Shown here piece by piece: positions 12,744 through 24,625 of a DNA stretch of 64,000 nt. This DNA is from Culex pipiens pallens. Lineage: Eukaryota; Arthropoda; Insecta; Diptera; Culicidae. The position numbers were made by a program, and so were the translations under genes. Each line of letters starts with the position of its first letter. The first letter of the stretch is position 1. The notes beneath the pieces are model-generated. The model was not told the origin of the DNA. It saw only the letters and a list, made by a program, of their open reading frames with translations, and did no database searches. Location: contig NC_068939.1 of NCBI RefSeq assembly GCF_016801865.2, positions 1,364,001 to 1,428,000 of the forward strand, read 5' to 3'.

Positions 12744-13293
12744 GTAAGTCACTGCTCGTAATTATCTTGTTTCAGGTGCTGCAGAGCGTTTTACTTTTAC
12801 AATTCACAAATCTGTAACCCATTTAGAAGAAAGTCTCATTTGGAAAACATTTCCCCTTAATTTCCGGGGAATTCACTTTGGAGAGGCAAAAGTTTCCCCC
12901 CTCTCAAGTTGTTTTTTTTCCATCAATTTCACCAGCAGCAAAAAGTCCCCGCTTAAAAGGGTTTCCAGCATACTTTTGGTATTAGACCAAAATTAAGAGG
13001 ATTTTTTCTCTGCTTCCTACCCGTATCATGATTCCACGGTGCACTTTATGGACGGAAATTCTTTCGAAAACAGTCCCTAATTAGGGAGGCTGGCGTTTTT
13101 TCATCTTGTTTGTCCTGAGTTATCGTCCTCTGATAACATGGTTAATTCAGACGAGATTTTCGTGGATATTTTTAAAATCACTTCTGAAATGTTTTACTAA
13201 ACAATAAAGCGGCTTTTTTAATCGAACAAAAAAATATGAAAAAAAAATATATTTGAAAATGCATTATATACCAGTCCAGTTGTTTTGTAAATA
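12744..13293. other. Intron start, no feature seen
   Basis: AT-rich unique-looking sequence after the splice donor. I see no exon, RNA gene or element with clear ends. Confidence 0.5.
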
Positions 13294-13577
13294 CAGTCCA
13301 CACTCGATTATCGGATGCCTCGACTATCTATACAATTTCTAGATCAGGCTTTTTTGAATGATCACACATTTTTTAACAAAACTGCATTAATATCACAAAA
13401 ACGATGAAAATGCATATGGGACATTTATGAGATCAAGGGCAGTTTAGGGGTCATACTTAAAATCAACAATCATAAATTAGACAATGAAAATTTTTTTTTT
13501 CGTGATTCGATTATCCGAAGTTTTGGTTATCCGAAGTGAAATTTTTCCGAGGTCTTCGAATAATTGAGTCTGGACTG
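13294..13577. mobile_element. TA-flanked MITE with CAGTCCA TIRs (284 bp)
   Basis: The element starts CAGTCCACACTCGATTATC and ends with the inverted counterpart GAATAATTGAGTCTGGACTG, and it is bounded on both sides by TA (13292-13293 and 13578-13579). A TA target duplication and CAG/CTG ends are characteristic of Tc1/mariner-type transposition. There is no coding capacity. A related, more degraded copy lies at about 44157-44548, sharing the internal segment around GGGCAGTTTA-GGGTCA. Confidence 0.85.
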
Positions 13578-14088
13578 TATTAGTTTCCAATGTTTCTAAG
13601 GATTGACAAAAAAAAACTTAAAGGAAATATGATGATAAAAATCTTGGCATTTCATCCTTTTTTGTAGTTTTAATGTGAATAACAATATTACTTAATGGAT
13701 AACATCAAACAAATTCTAATCTTCTAAATGAATGCAAATATTATCAACAAGTGAAGACGAAATGTTGCATTCAAAGAAACTCTGATCTGACTTATGACTT
13801 GAGGGTCATTCAAAAACCACGTGGGTACTTGCAGGGAAATTTCAGAACTCTCTTCCCGTGTGGTCAATTGTTCATACAAAATAATATCCCCTTCTCATCT
13901 CACCTTAAATGTCCACTTGTATTATGGCTGGGCTGCATTCATAATTGGAAATTTGAAATAACGTTTTATATTTAAGGTAGGAGGCAAAAGGATTATTTGT
14001 TTGTTAAGATTCGTTCTTTAAATTTGTTTTGGAAGTGCGAGAAAAAAAACCACAAATTTGGTAATTCTGGAGTTTTTTTTTAAAAGGT
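13578..14088. other. Intronic stretch, no feature seen
   Basis: AT-rich sequence with a short chance frame (13751-13975). Nothing recognisable. Confidence 0.5.
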
Positions 14089-14190
14089 CCAATAAACCAA
14101 ATTTCCAGTTTTTGCGTTTTGGGTGTTTTTGAAACCGCCTTGAGTATTGAAAACACCCAAAAAGCAAAAACTGAAAATTTGGTTTATTGG
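14089..14190. repeat. 102-nt near-perfect hairpin, 41-bp arms
   Basis: The arms at 14089-14129 and 14150-14190 are reverse complements with only two mismatches, separated by a 20-nt loop. The arms begin CCAATAAACC and end GGTTTATTGG. A single RNA transcript would fold into a long stem. It could be a tiny MITE remnant, or a hairpin precursor for miRNA or siRNA. I see no TSD. Confidence 0.8.
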
Positions 14191-16331
14191 AATTGTTGTT
14201 ACGTCATGTTTGAGAAACCTTTTAAAAGGTTTGGTTAGGCAGCATTTCAAATTTTGTTCCCAAACTTTGCGCAAATATCGTTAGAAAATATTTTTTTCGC
14301 TTGTTTTTAACCTACAAGAAAACAGTTTTATGAAAACAGCTAAAAATTCCTGGCATTCGTTTGATTGAGCTATTCTCAACAAAATTCACCTGAAAGCTAA
14401 TGCTGTCGAAAACTGCTTTGCACTCTAGTCAGACAAAATTGAAATTCCAAGAACCAGCATCCGTGCTTCTAGTAGCTAAAAAACCTCCCTCCAATAGACA
14501 AATTGCATTCCATATTCATGTGGAATGTACCCAATCGAATCCATACAGGTAGAACGAAAACAAATGGAACCGATTTTTACACTTTTCCTGCTGGAATGTT
14601 TTTCTTCCACACATTCTGAAAAATGATTGATGGATTTTGGGTTTCCGCTATGTGAAATTGTAACAACATGGAAAAATGAGGTCGATAAAGTGATGAATTG
14701 CGAAAATGTTGGCCATATATTGTGTGCTGGATCGAGGGGTCGAAAGCAAATGCAGTAAATCTATTTTAGGTGATTGTTCCATTAGTCTTTTGCTTTTATA
14801 TTGCCTCATCAATGTTGGAGATCGACAAACGTTGTTGATTCTATTCATCTCAAACCCTTGTCGGGCACTCGTTTAACCTTTAACATCTTAATTGCTCGCT
14901 CGTGCCTTCAAAGAAACCTCTCCTTTTACGCCCATCTGTTTTCGTAACTCTGTAAGAGACTTACTTTGCAAACGGAACTCCTCCTCCACCGAGTTTGAGC
15001 GTAGGAAGTTAAGGAAATATTTCAAAGACCCGTCTGGCACTGAAAGCGATGAAATACGCATACGTTAAAAGTTTGCTTCCGAGAATGGCATGAACTGAAA
15101 TCGATGATTCTAATGAATGGTCTTTGGTCCTTGAAAATGCAAATATATGCAGAAATTTGCCTAGAGCAAGAATCAACTTGGAAAATATTTCGCATTCACT
15201 TCTCAGTTTCAGCCAGTATCGATTTCTCATCCTTTTCATAAATTGTCTTTCCGTGGCTTGATTCGCCGAATAATGCCGGCATCGACCGCCAGATGATTGA
15301 GTTAGAAAATGTGAGCATACTGCTTCAATCAAGAAGACTGGAAATTCCATCAGCCGACCTTTTTGTGTTCGAGGGAATTCTTCAGCTCGCGTAATTAAAT
15401 TGAATCTTTTTCCCTCTAATATCCTTTCATAACCGGTGAAGATCCTTCAATTCGATAAAGTTGTGCTCGTTCAATTTCTAGTCGATTCCTTCTGCATTTG
15501 TAAGGTCGAGGAATTGGGAAGCTGGCGAAATTTTTCTCCACCTCAGACCATCGTCGGCGGGTCGGCGGATGCTCTTTTGCTCGGAGCACTTCTTCGCTTC
15601 ACTTTAGATTGAAAAACTTTTCCTTTTACCAGCGTGGAGTTTTTCCAACCTCCCGCTCTGGCACGACAAGACACGATAGATATGGTTTGCATTTATCTTG
15701 TGCTCTTCTCGGCGGAAAACGAAGCGTAAAATGTTCTGTGTTCTGCACATCAAACAGGTGATGCACTGATCCTGGGCTGCAAGTGCAACAACCAACTACC
15801 ACAACTTTTCTCGTGGGAGAAGAGAGGGGAGGGGAAGGTAACAGATTGGGGGGTTTGATTTAGTGAAATTGAATTGTTCGGATTTGCTGGAACATAAATT
15901 GAATTGTTGAGGAGCTGTGCTAGATTTTTTCTTAGGGAAGGTTTTTTCACGAACGGTATGGCATGACTTGTTAGTTTGCGAGACTTGATGAATAAGCATT
16001 TCAGCCAACAACTTCTTTGAATTTCAATATGAGATGACTTTGATTTTTTTCATAATATTATTTTTTACATTTTTGTCATATTGAACCTTTTGTTTTACCA
16101 TTTCAATACATTTGCATTTGCAAGTTAGTAAATATAATAGAGTATAGAAGCCCATTTTTAGTCACCTAAATTATTATACTTTTCTTTTATGCTGTTAGTC
16201 TGCACGCTTTTTAAAAAAGTTTCATTGTTTTGACAAACTTTGCCCTTAAATGTTGAAAATTTGAAGATAATCATGGGAAAATATTTCCAAATACCGTACT
16301 TGTTTAATTGTTTTTATCATTTTTATCGGTT
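14191..16331. other. Intronic stretch, no gene seen
   Basis: About 2.1 kb of apparently unique sequence with several chance frames on both strands (for example 15009-15350 minus). No domain, splice-bounded coding exon, tRNA or element ends were recognised. Confidence 0.5.
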
Positions 16332-16729
16332 ATCCCGAGCAGACAGAAATAACTTGGGAATAACCTTTTTTGATATTTCAAAATACTTGGTCAATAACAT
16401 TTTATGTTATTTATAACAAGATTTGTTATTTTGCGTTATGAATTTTTTGTTATTGGATTGTTATTGTAATAACAGACTAATAACATTTTAACAACTAATC
16501 TGATCATCCCAACAACAGTTGGAGATTTCCTTCCATAACAAAATATGTTAATCCAAAGTTGTTTTGGTTTTTAATCAATATCAGACCAAAAACAAATTTT
16601 GTTATGATAACATAAACTGTTATTTTGCAAAAATGGATTTTTCAAGAAGATTCCATAATACTTTCTGATATTTTAACAGTATTTGTTATTGATATGACAT
16701 AAATTTTGTTATTACCGTCTGCACGGGAT
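16332..16729. mobile_element. MITE with ATCCCG-GCAGAC TIRs (398 bp)
   Basis: The left end reads ATCCCGAGCAGACAGAAAT and the right end is its approximate reverse complement (TTACCGTCTGCACGGGAT). The interior is dense in TTGTTAT/ATAACAA motifs in both orientations, a composition unlike the flanks. No transposase. The superfamily is uncertain because I cannot define a clean target duplication. Confidence 0.75.
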
Positions 16730-16810
16730 GTATTTAATTTTTGTTGTTGTTGTTGAAATCACGATGGATAGTTTTTTTTGAAAATATAATACATTGTGCT
16801 CAGAATCAAA

Positions 16811-16967
16811 AAAAAAATGTACAAAAACAAGATTAGGGTACAAAACGTGCCGTACTTTTCAAAGGGAGGGGGGTTGGAGCCAGTGTGACAAAGTGTGGCA
16901 TGAGAGGGATGGGAGTTTAATTTTTGCCGATTTTAGTGTGACATACTTTTTGGATGACGCTTCATAC
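16811..16967. mobile_element. Degenerate MITE related to the element at 39323
   Basis: The right end GTGTGACATACTTTTTGGAT followed by GACGC closely resembles the right end at 39450-39476. The left part (ACGTGCCGTACTTTTCAAAG) is a decayed match to the left end there. The G-rich centre on this strand mirrors the C-rich centre of that copy. Ends are approximate. Confidence 0.55.
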
Positions 16968-17315
16968 TATAAATAATGTTATTGTCTTTGTTAAATAAAT
17001 TAGGGGAAGGGTTGTAAGGTTGTGAAATATTTCATGGACGACTCCTTTGATCGGTATCCATTGCATTTAAAAGTATTTGAGAGGTGTGATTCAAAGTAAC
17101 CAAATGTACCGTGCGTCTCCATTTATATAGTTAAAAACTGAACATAAAAAAAAAACCATTAGTAAAATATTTTCTAGGTCACAGATATCGAAAAAGAACC
17201 CCCTGAGCTACCTTTCCACGAAAAAACATTTTGGGTACATTCAATTTCAACAATAATTGCCTTCCGCCATGGCGTGCGACAGTGACGACTTGCTACAAAT
17301 GAATTCCTGATGTGG
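16968..17315. other. Intronic stretch, no feature seen
   Basis: AT-rich sequence without recognisable signals. Confidence 0.5.
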
Positions 17316-17317
17316 TA

Positions 17318-17942
17318 CAGTCATCCCGCATATTCGGAACGGTTTCCAGATCGGCCAATGTTCAAAAAATCATAGCACATCGATAATTGAACTTAATGAT
17401 TCGCTTTTACCTTCATTTGAAAGCTTTTTTTGCGATCTTTCGAATGCTGTATCGAACATCTGCAAATTTTAACTTTTTTATGAAGTTTTTGAAGAATTAC
17501 TTTGACCCTTGAAGTCCACAAATTCGGAACATTTTTTTCTTACGAATGTAAACAAACTTTGGATCTCTCCAGGAGTACATATTTATTACCAAATAATGAC
17601 TTCACACACTGAAACCAATGAAACTCAAGCTTAGTAATGTTTTATACATGGTTTGATAACTTTTTTGTGAAAATATCAGTTAAATTCAGGTGTTCCACAA
17701 TTGTGGGAGGCACAATAACATCCCACAATTATGAAACAGGCCATTTGGAGGCAGTGTTTTGCTGCTCTGGACAAAATAGTCTTGGAATGAAGTTTTTTGT
17801 TCAAAAAGTACTACAAGATAATGTCTAAATGAAGGTTCTAAAAATAGTAAGGTCGACAGAAAAGCTACTTTTGGCATGCTATTGACAAATTACCATAAAA
17901 GTGTTCCGAATTTGTGGGTGTTCCGAATATGTGGGATGACTG
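17318..17942. mobile_element. TA-flanked MITE, TIR CAGTCATCCCGCATATTCGG (625 bp)
   Basis: The left end CAGTCATCCCGCATATTCGG is mirrored by CCGAATATGTGGGATGACTG at the right end, with one mismatch over 20 bp. Both sides carry TA (17316-17317 and 17943-17944), as for Tc1/mariner-type elements. A second internal copy of GTTCCGAATTTGTGGG lies just inside the right end. The open frames inside (17637-17828 plus, 17686-17877 minus) show no transposase. Confidence 0.88.
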
Positions 17943-17944
17943 TA

Positions 17945-19481
17945 TCTCGGTTTATACTACTTTACTCCAGCCACGCCGTGTTGCATAACTGCAATAAAGT
18001 TTAAAGCATGTTGTGTTTCTCGAGTATTTTTTTTTTGTTTAATTTGTCTTCAAATATTTTTATTTTTTGTTTATTTATTCAATGAGTTTCAATCGCCCCC
18101 ACAACAACCCGCGTCACCCATTAACAGGAAGGCAATTTTCTCACGCGATCGTTGATTTCCCCACCCGTCAAATGGAAAGTCGAAACAAAATGACACAATC
18201 TTCCTTTTACGACCATCATCCAATTTTAGAACTTGACTGCTTCTAATCTCGGGGCCACGACCCATGTGCCTCGGTCGCGCCACGGAGAAATTGTTTATGG
18301 TGCAATTTAGCTAATCCAAGAAGATGATATTTTTATCTTGCGTAGAATAGCAAAACCAAAAGTCGCCGGTTTTTGGTGAAGGATCTTGGTGGGGGACAAA
18401 AAAGGTGGTGGCACCTTACTTTATGGGTCGTCGTAGGTTTAAACGGTCGAGGTCGATTCCGGGCTCGGATGATGACTTTTTTCCTGCCACGGTCGGTTGA
18501 ATTTTCTGTGCTGTGGTTTATTACTCGATCAACCGTAAAGTTGAGTACGGGGCCGTAAACGCAGTAATACGGGGAATGAGATTCGATTCATTGGTCATTT
18601 GGAGGCAAACTAGGGGCATTTTTTAGGAGGGTCATTAATTTGTCCGAAACAGGAGTGCGAGCGTTGGGGGTTGTAACTGAAAACAGTTGTAAAGAATGTG
18701 GAAATGATTATTTTTGATTGAAACGTTTTAAGATGTGTCTGGATAATGTGCAGTGAACCTTTCAAATTAAATCAGTTTGAAAACTTCTAACACTAAACAT
18801 TTAAAATGGTGTCGCTGTCTGACCGAGAAAAATATAGACCAATAAATAAAGCTAGATTGCTACAATGTGCTTTTGGTCATAAATAAAAGCACATAAATCG
18901 CTTTATAAATAATGGCTTCGCTGTGCAAGTGCAAAGTGCATTCTTATTCTCGTTGTTTCCTTTCTTTGTGAGATCGCATACCATCGTTTCGAGAAATTCT
19001 TTAATGTTTCATTTTTAAATATTCTTCAAACTGTAACATGTGAAAAGACAAACGAAAGTTCCACGTGTAAAAATCCCACTAATGTCTTCGGAGCGAACCT
19101 TAAACTAACGCAAATGTGAAAGATTGCAATAAATTTCAAAATGTTTCCCCCCTAAAACTCTGGCCGTACCAACCAAATTCGTTTGCCACGACGCCTCAGC
19201 AGGAGCAGGAAGGACCCTGGGGACACATCGTACGCCACCTTCTCGGCGGTACATGACCGAAATCACGAGGAAAACTATGTCACTGCTCGCGCGCACCAAA
19301 CGTGGCACAACGTGGCTGGTGATGTAAAAGAGCTTTCGTGTGCACCATCAGAGCAAGATGCATTTTCTGCTTCACCCCGTGGGGAGTCTTCTGGGAACGC
19401 TGGAGCGCGAAAGTATAAGTTAGGAGGAAATTTATATCCGGCAGAAAATTGAATGAAAATATTATTTTCCTCAAATGAATT
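17945..19481. other. Intronic stretch, no gene seen
   Basis: About 1.5 kb. It holds a G-rich segment around 18370-18560 and a GC-richer segment around 19150-19440 whose open frames (19183-19452 plus, 19105-19308 minus) have no recognisable domain. No element ends found. Confidence 0.5.
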
Positions 19482-19483
19482 TA

Positions 19484-20969
19484 CAGTATGTAAAAAAAGT
19501 ATTTACACCCCTTGGGCACTATGCACATATTGTGATGAAACATCTAAACGATTTAATGTTGACAGAAACCTAGTACTATGTTTTGTTCAGAAACTCATGC
19601 CAGACATTTTGCTACAAAAAGCTCATGAAAAGATGATTTCTATAAAAAGTTATATAACAAATACTATTACGAAAATAAAAAAGGTGCAAAAAAAGTTTGT
19701 ACACCTTTCGAAAAATTAACATAAATAATGTTATTTGTTGACAAATCACCATAAATCCAGTCTCCCAACTCCAAATAGGCATCCTTGACTGATTAAAAAA
19801 ATAATTTGGATTGAATATAAAGTTTACTAACTACTTAGTATAAAAGTTTATATAACTCTGGAAATTCTATATAAAACTTATCTAAACTTAATTTTGCAAA
19901 CTTTTAATTCAACTTAATGTCAATATATTACCATAGAATTGCTAAATAAACATTTTGGAGTGGGTATAACACCGTTTTGGGGGTATTTGTATCGATAGAA
20001 TAGATTTTTCGTTGGAATTTCGTACCAACCCGGAATTACGTCGTCGGAAAATCCGCCGGCATCCGAACCGGTCCACAATTCTTAAGTCAACCTATGTGGC
20101 ATCGGAAAGGGCATAAAATTTCCGATCTTTTGATACCCATACATCTAGGTTTTCTATAAAACCCACCCCATACCTGGGCAAAAAGTAAGTTTGATCCACG
20201 ATAACAAAAATTACGAAATTCCATACATTTTTGGCAGATTGCTCAAACAAAACCATAACAACGTTTTTACCTAGGTATTTAAAATCGTGGGTTTTATAGA
20301 AAACCTAGATGTATGGGTATCAAAAGATCGGAAATTTTATGCCCTTTCCGATGCCACATAGGTTGACTTAAGAATTGTGGACCGGTTCGGATGCCGGCGG
20401 ATTTTCCGACGACGTAATTCCGGGTTGGTACGAAATTCCAACGAAAAATCTATTCTATCGATACAAATACCCCCAAAACGGTGTTATACCCACTCCAAAA
20501 TGTTTATTTAGCAATTCTATGGTAATATATTGACATTTAGCTGAATTAAAAGTTTGCAAAATTAAGTTTAGATAAGTTTTATATAGAATTTACAGAGTTA
20601 TATAAACTTTTATACTAAGTAGTTAGTAAACTTTATATTCAATCCAAATTATTTTTTTAATCAGTCAAGGATGCCTATTTGAAGTTGGGAGACTGGATTT
20701 ATGGTGATTTGTCAACAAATAACATTATTTATGTTAATTTTTCGAAAGGTGTACATACTTTTTTTGCACCTTTTTTAGTTTCGTAATAGTATTTGTTATA
20801 TAACTTTTTATAGAAATCATCTTTTCATGAGCTTTTTGTAGCAAAATGTCTGGCATGAGTTTCTGAACAAAACGTAGTACTAGGTTTCTGTCAACATTAA
20901 ATTGTTTAGATGTTTCATCACAATATGTGCATAGTGCCCAAGGGGTGTAAATACTTTTTTTACATACTG
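19484..20969. mobile_element. Foldback (snap-back) Tc1/mariner-like element with 683-bp arms
   Basis: The arms 19484-20166 and 20287-20969 are near-identical reverse complements around a 120-bp centre. The ends read CAGTATGTAAAAAAAGTATT and its complement, flanked by TA (19482-19483 and 20970-20971). Each arm holds a second copy of the terminal motif: GTAAAAAAAGTATTTACACC at 19490 and GCAAAAAAAGTTTGTACACC at 19686, 196 bp further in. This resembles the IR/DR ends of Sleeping Beauty-type Tc1 elements. The open frames in each arm (88-91 codons) encode the same low-complexity peptide and no DDE domain, so the element is non-autonomous. The few differences between arms suggest recent origin or gene conversion. 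Confidence 0.93.
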
Positions 20970-20971
20970 TA

Positions 20972-21980
20972 TGGGTGAGTGGAGGTGGAGAGGGGTGCTC
21001 TCTAAACAAAGACGACTAATCTTGCTGCAGAGTGAAATTGTGCGCAGACTTTTCAGAAGTGGCAATTTCTACAGGCAGTCAACCAAGAATCAAAAGAAGA
21101 GTTGTCTATTCGTGCGGCACAAACCAACTTTGGAGCCATTTCTTGGGTCTGTCAGGTCGTAATGGAACCACACTGACTTATGCCCTTTTACTTCTAGCCG
21201 AGTTCTCACCGAGAGAGGCATTCAGACAGAAAAAAGGATGCGAGCTTATTTTTATTGCCTCGCAGAGGACCGCAAACTTCCTGTGCCCTGAGGATCTAAG
21301 GGTACCCCCGGGGGGTTCTACGACAGTGTGGTGGCCACCCCGGAGAGAGAGGAACAGTCAGAGAATGCACCTACAGAATATACGGGGTACGTGATTTAAT
21401 CTGGCAGGCACTCTGTGGGTTTTAGAATGATATTAAATTTAATCACGAACTCTCGAGCCATCACCACAAATGGCAACATCCGGGGGATGGAACACCCCGA
21501 GAACTGAACCAAACCGGCCACGGTAGTAAACAAACAGCATTCTGGTAGTGTGTACCTCTGGGAGGACCATCATCTCTATGTGTGTGGGGGGAGCGCTGCA
21601 GCTGTGGCCAGGGAAACCAAAATTCGGTAATAAACTTTAAAGAGCTTGGTAAGTACACTCATTATGGGGTGGTTTTCCGGGAGGGTCGAATCGAGTGCGC
21701 CACCCAATGGCAGCTTTGTTGCCGGGAATGGCCGGAAACAGGGCAGAGGTGGAGGTTATGTTTATGTTTTTACTATTTTGAGTCTATTTAGTGAAATGGG
21801 GTTTGTTTGTGATTCGGAAGCTGTAATCAAAACATCAAACCTTTGATGAGCATAATTTGGTGAAAAAGCTAAAAGTGAATAAAGTTTTATCATGGTGAGT
21901 TTAAAGTTTCAGATTTGTTTAAATATGACCAAAATTTACGAATTTGAATTCTAAATCATTTGAAAAAAAAACGTTTCTTT
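20972..21980. other. Intronic stretch, no gene seen
   Basis: GC-richer unique sequence with chance frames on both strands (21032-21394, 21582-21791, 21461-21658). No domain recognised. Confidence 0.5.
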
Positions 21981-22504
21981 ATCCACCATTAGGTGGTTGG
22001 TGCCTTCCTCACATTTACAAAGTTATAATGAAAATAAGTTCATGAAAAAATACATACCTGATACAGACTTTTCCAGAAAACATGCAGACTCTCATTTGAA
22101 GCAATGTGGCAACCGGGCGTTTCGCATCTGGCGCGACTCTCGCACGTAAACAAAAAGACTTGGCCTATTGAGGTTATGCAAAAAATCACCCTTTTTAGTA
22201 GATTCAAAAATTATTTCCTTAGCATAACTTTTTAAATACTTTACTAAACAGAGTAAATTTAATAGGGTCTTATGGGACCCCAAAACCAATCGAATAAGGC
22301 TGACCCGGCCAAAATCGGTTCAGCCAGTTCTGAGAAAATCGTGTGGAAAAAAATCATGTCTACACACATCTCCACAGACATTTGTTCAGAATTCGATTCT
22401 GAGTCGATATGTATACGTGAAGGTAAATCTAGAAGGTATATTTAAGAAGTTCAGTTTTCGAGTGATTTTATAGCCTTGTCTCAGTGAGGTGAGGAAGGCA
22501 AAAA
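21981..22504. mobile_element. Dispersed repeat with GTGCCTTCCTCAC ends
   Basis: The left end TGGTGCCTTCCTCAC and the right end GTGAGGAAGGCA are inverted counterparts. The interior, read on the minus strand, carries a GGTTTTGGGGTCCCATAAGA segment and a CAGAATCGAATTCTGAACAA segment of a type I associate with abundant repeats in mosquito genomes. No open frame of note. I assign it as a MITE-like repeat without naming a superfamily. Confidence 0.65.
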
Positions 22505-22590
22505 CTACGTTCAGCTTCACCAAAATCGAAGACAAAAAGACAAAAAGAAAATGCAGTGTTTAGTTTACAAATTTTCTATACAAAATCATC
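22505..22590. other. Short AT-rich spacer
   Basis: Sequence between two repeats, with no signals. Confidence 0.4.
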
Positions 22591-22612
22591 AGTTTTTCTA
22601 GTTCTGATATCA

Positions 22613-22729
22613 GAGGAAAGATAGCACCCACTCATCTTCCACGGCTCGTGGATGTAACTTCTGGAGGTCCTGGTCAATAACGGAGTAGCAACTGCGGGTG
22701 GGCACCTTTGCTTATGCTTATGCTTGCTT
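22613..22729 (+). mobile_element. 117-bp retroposed insertion with 22-bp target duplication
   Basis: The insertion is bounded by exact 22-bp direct repeats, 22591-22612 and 22730-22751, both starting AGTTTTTCTAG and ending GATATCA. The body contains CCACGGCTCGTGGATGTAAC and ends in a TGCTTA-type short tandem tail (TTGCTTATGCTTATGCTTGC). Long target duplications and a simple-repeat tail are the marks of LINE-driven target-primed insertion, so this is a severely 5'-truncated non-LTR element or a short SINE on the plus strand. Confidence 0.88.
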
Positions 22730-22751
22730 AGTTTTTCTAGTTCTGATATCA

Positions 22752-24062
22752 AAAGATTCCGCTAAACCGTATTTATAGATTTTTATATTTTTATGTGTCG
22801 AAAAAAATTAAGAATTTGCTCATTTTTAACATAAAATTGTTTTTTTTTGTCTGGCTAAGTCTCAAAAATGTCGTGTTTTATCGAAACAATTAAAATCTTT
22901 TCCATTAAAATTTCATTGTTAAAATCATTCTTTAGATTTGCCTTCAAAAGGTCCTATGCATCAGTTGTCAATAACACCGTTTTTCGATCGATCAATTTAC
23001 GAATTTCAAATTTAATAATGTTCATCTGTACGGTCTTTAAATGCTCTTCACTGATAGTTAATGAAAATTTAACATGCCACAAAAAAAAAAAAAAAAAGAT
23101 CAATAAGCGTCGGAGGTAGCGCATTAGAAACATTGAGTTAAGAAATAGCTACTGAATTTGCTTAATAAATGCGGCCCCGATACTCTTCAAAAACTTGATT
23201 TTAGGAACCCCAAAATATTTTTTTCTAAAGGCCAACTAATCACCTTTTTTGCTTCCAAGATTGCTATTGTGGATTTAGTTGGTAGCTGGATTTTCTGGCA
23301 TCTTCTCACGGTCATTGGAAACGATCGTGGATAGACCTAGGGGTTCTCAATTGGAGTGAAAAAGTCCAAGTTATAGAAAAAAATATGGATTAAAATTTTG
23401 ATTTTATATCACTTCTCCGACATTAGGAATAATTGTTCGAACCTGCTCGCAATTTTTTTATTCAGTCGGAAAATATTATTTTTCTTGAAAAAAGTTTTAT
23501 TTTTAACCCTAATTCTGGCTCGATGTCGCATCACGCGACCGCGTTCTCCGTTTGTTTGTCAACACAGCTGCAGCTGGATGGTGAGACGAAGTGAGAGGTT
23601 TTGACATTTTTATGCCCGCATCTGGCCCGCCACCTATTTCGTTGGTCGTTGAGCCGACGGTCGTTTCCAACGACCAAGTCCAACAAGGTACTGATCGTAC
23701 CTTGTATTCGAAAAAAATAGCTCCAGTAAAAAAGATTTGACCGATTTTTTGAAAAAAATGCCAAACTTTGAAGGTCTGTACCGAGCGCTAGAGTGCTCCA
23801 AACTTCAATGTTATATTTACCAAGGATCTGGCCTAGACGCCAGTGATTTTGAAAATAAACGCTTCGATGGCCAAAACGCCTCAAAAAAACATTTGAAAAA
23901 AAAATCTTTTTCTACGGGTTAAACCCCATTGAAAAATCAAATGCAAAGCGCCAGCTCCTGTTAAGTCCAATCAAGCTCATATTTGGGATTTGGGCTCAGC
24001 ATGCCCACCGGAACAAAACCCTGGGTGCCCGAAAAAAAGTCACTTTTGTTACACTCTAATAT
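22752..24062. other. Intronic stretch, no gene seen
   Basis: About 1.3 kb of AT-rich sequence with a poly-A run near 23079-23097. Chance frames at 22868-23119 plus and 23531-23884 minus have no recognisable domain. A local palindromic segment around GTCGTTTCCAACGAC (23670-23684) is too short to classify. Confidence 0.5.
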
Positions 24063-24306
24063 GCAAAGCAATCCACTTTAACGACCCCCGGGTCTTTTGT
24101 GGGCTCTGTTGCAAGTTTCTGCTCATTTCTATGCGTCCGAAGGTTATGTGTGGTGAGTCACCCAAAACCTCTTTTACGCAATTGGACCAACGTTTTACTT
24201 CCCCATCCGATAGAAGGCCAGGAGAATAAGGCGGGAATGAAACCCGCGCCCCATAGCAACTTAGGGATCGGCAGCCGAAGCCGCAAACCACCGCGCAACG
24301 AGGCCT
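24063..24306 (-). mobile_element. tRNA-derived SINE, minus strand
   Basis: Read on the minus strand, the head carries GTTGCGCGGTGGTTTGCGGC (A-box-like) and CGCGGGTTTCATTCCCGCC (B-box-like). It is followed by ATCGGATGGGGAAGTAAAAC and the shared 3' block GAGCAGAAACTTGCAACAG, AGACCCGGGGGTCGTTAAAG and GGATTGCTTTGC. The same modules occur at 61655-61873 and partly at 41425-41815. It is a pol III retroposon, not a functional tRNA. I did not find a clear target duplication. Confidence 0.82.
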
Positions 24307-24369
24307 ACTTAGATGACCAAATAAAAACATTGTTTTTTTTTCTTTAAAACTATATCAGCACTCTTAAGG

Positions 24370-24587
24370 AGCTATTACACTACCGCAAACAAACAAACAA
24401 ACTGGCATTATTTCGTGTTTGACAGTTTGTCAAACTTGCAAACTTGTTTGCGGAAAACTCTCAAACAAGGCAAAATGTATGCAGGCTAACGTTTGTACAA
24501 ACAATTAGGCAAACAAACAAAGCAGGCAAACTGGCAAACTGTCAAAAAGTGCGAGTTTGTTTGTTTGTTTGCCGTAGTATAATAGCT
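24370..24587. mobile_element. MITE with CAAACAAACAAAC-rich TIRs (218 bp)
   Basis: The left end AGCTATTACACTACCGCAAA, continuing into CAAACAAACAAACT, is mirrored by AGTTTGTTTGTTTGTTTGCC and GTAGTATAATAGCT at the right. The interior is also rich in CAAACTGTCAAA-type motifs in both orientations. Non-coding, with no convincing target duplication. Confidence 0.8.
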
Positions 24588-24625
24588 GTTTAGTGATGGT
24601 ACATTTTCAGAGTTTTTTTTTGAAT

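Noticed and set aside
23660..23700. Short inverted motif around GTCGTTTCCAACGAC
   Set aside because: Too short to separate from chance.
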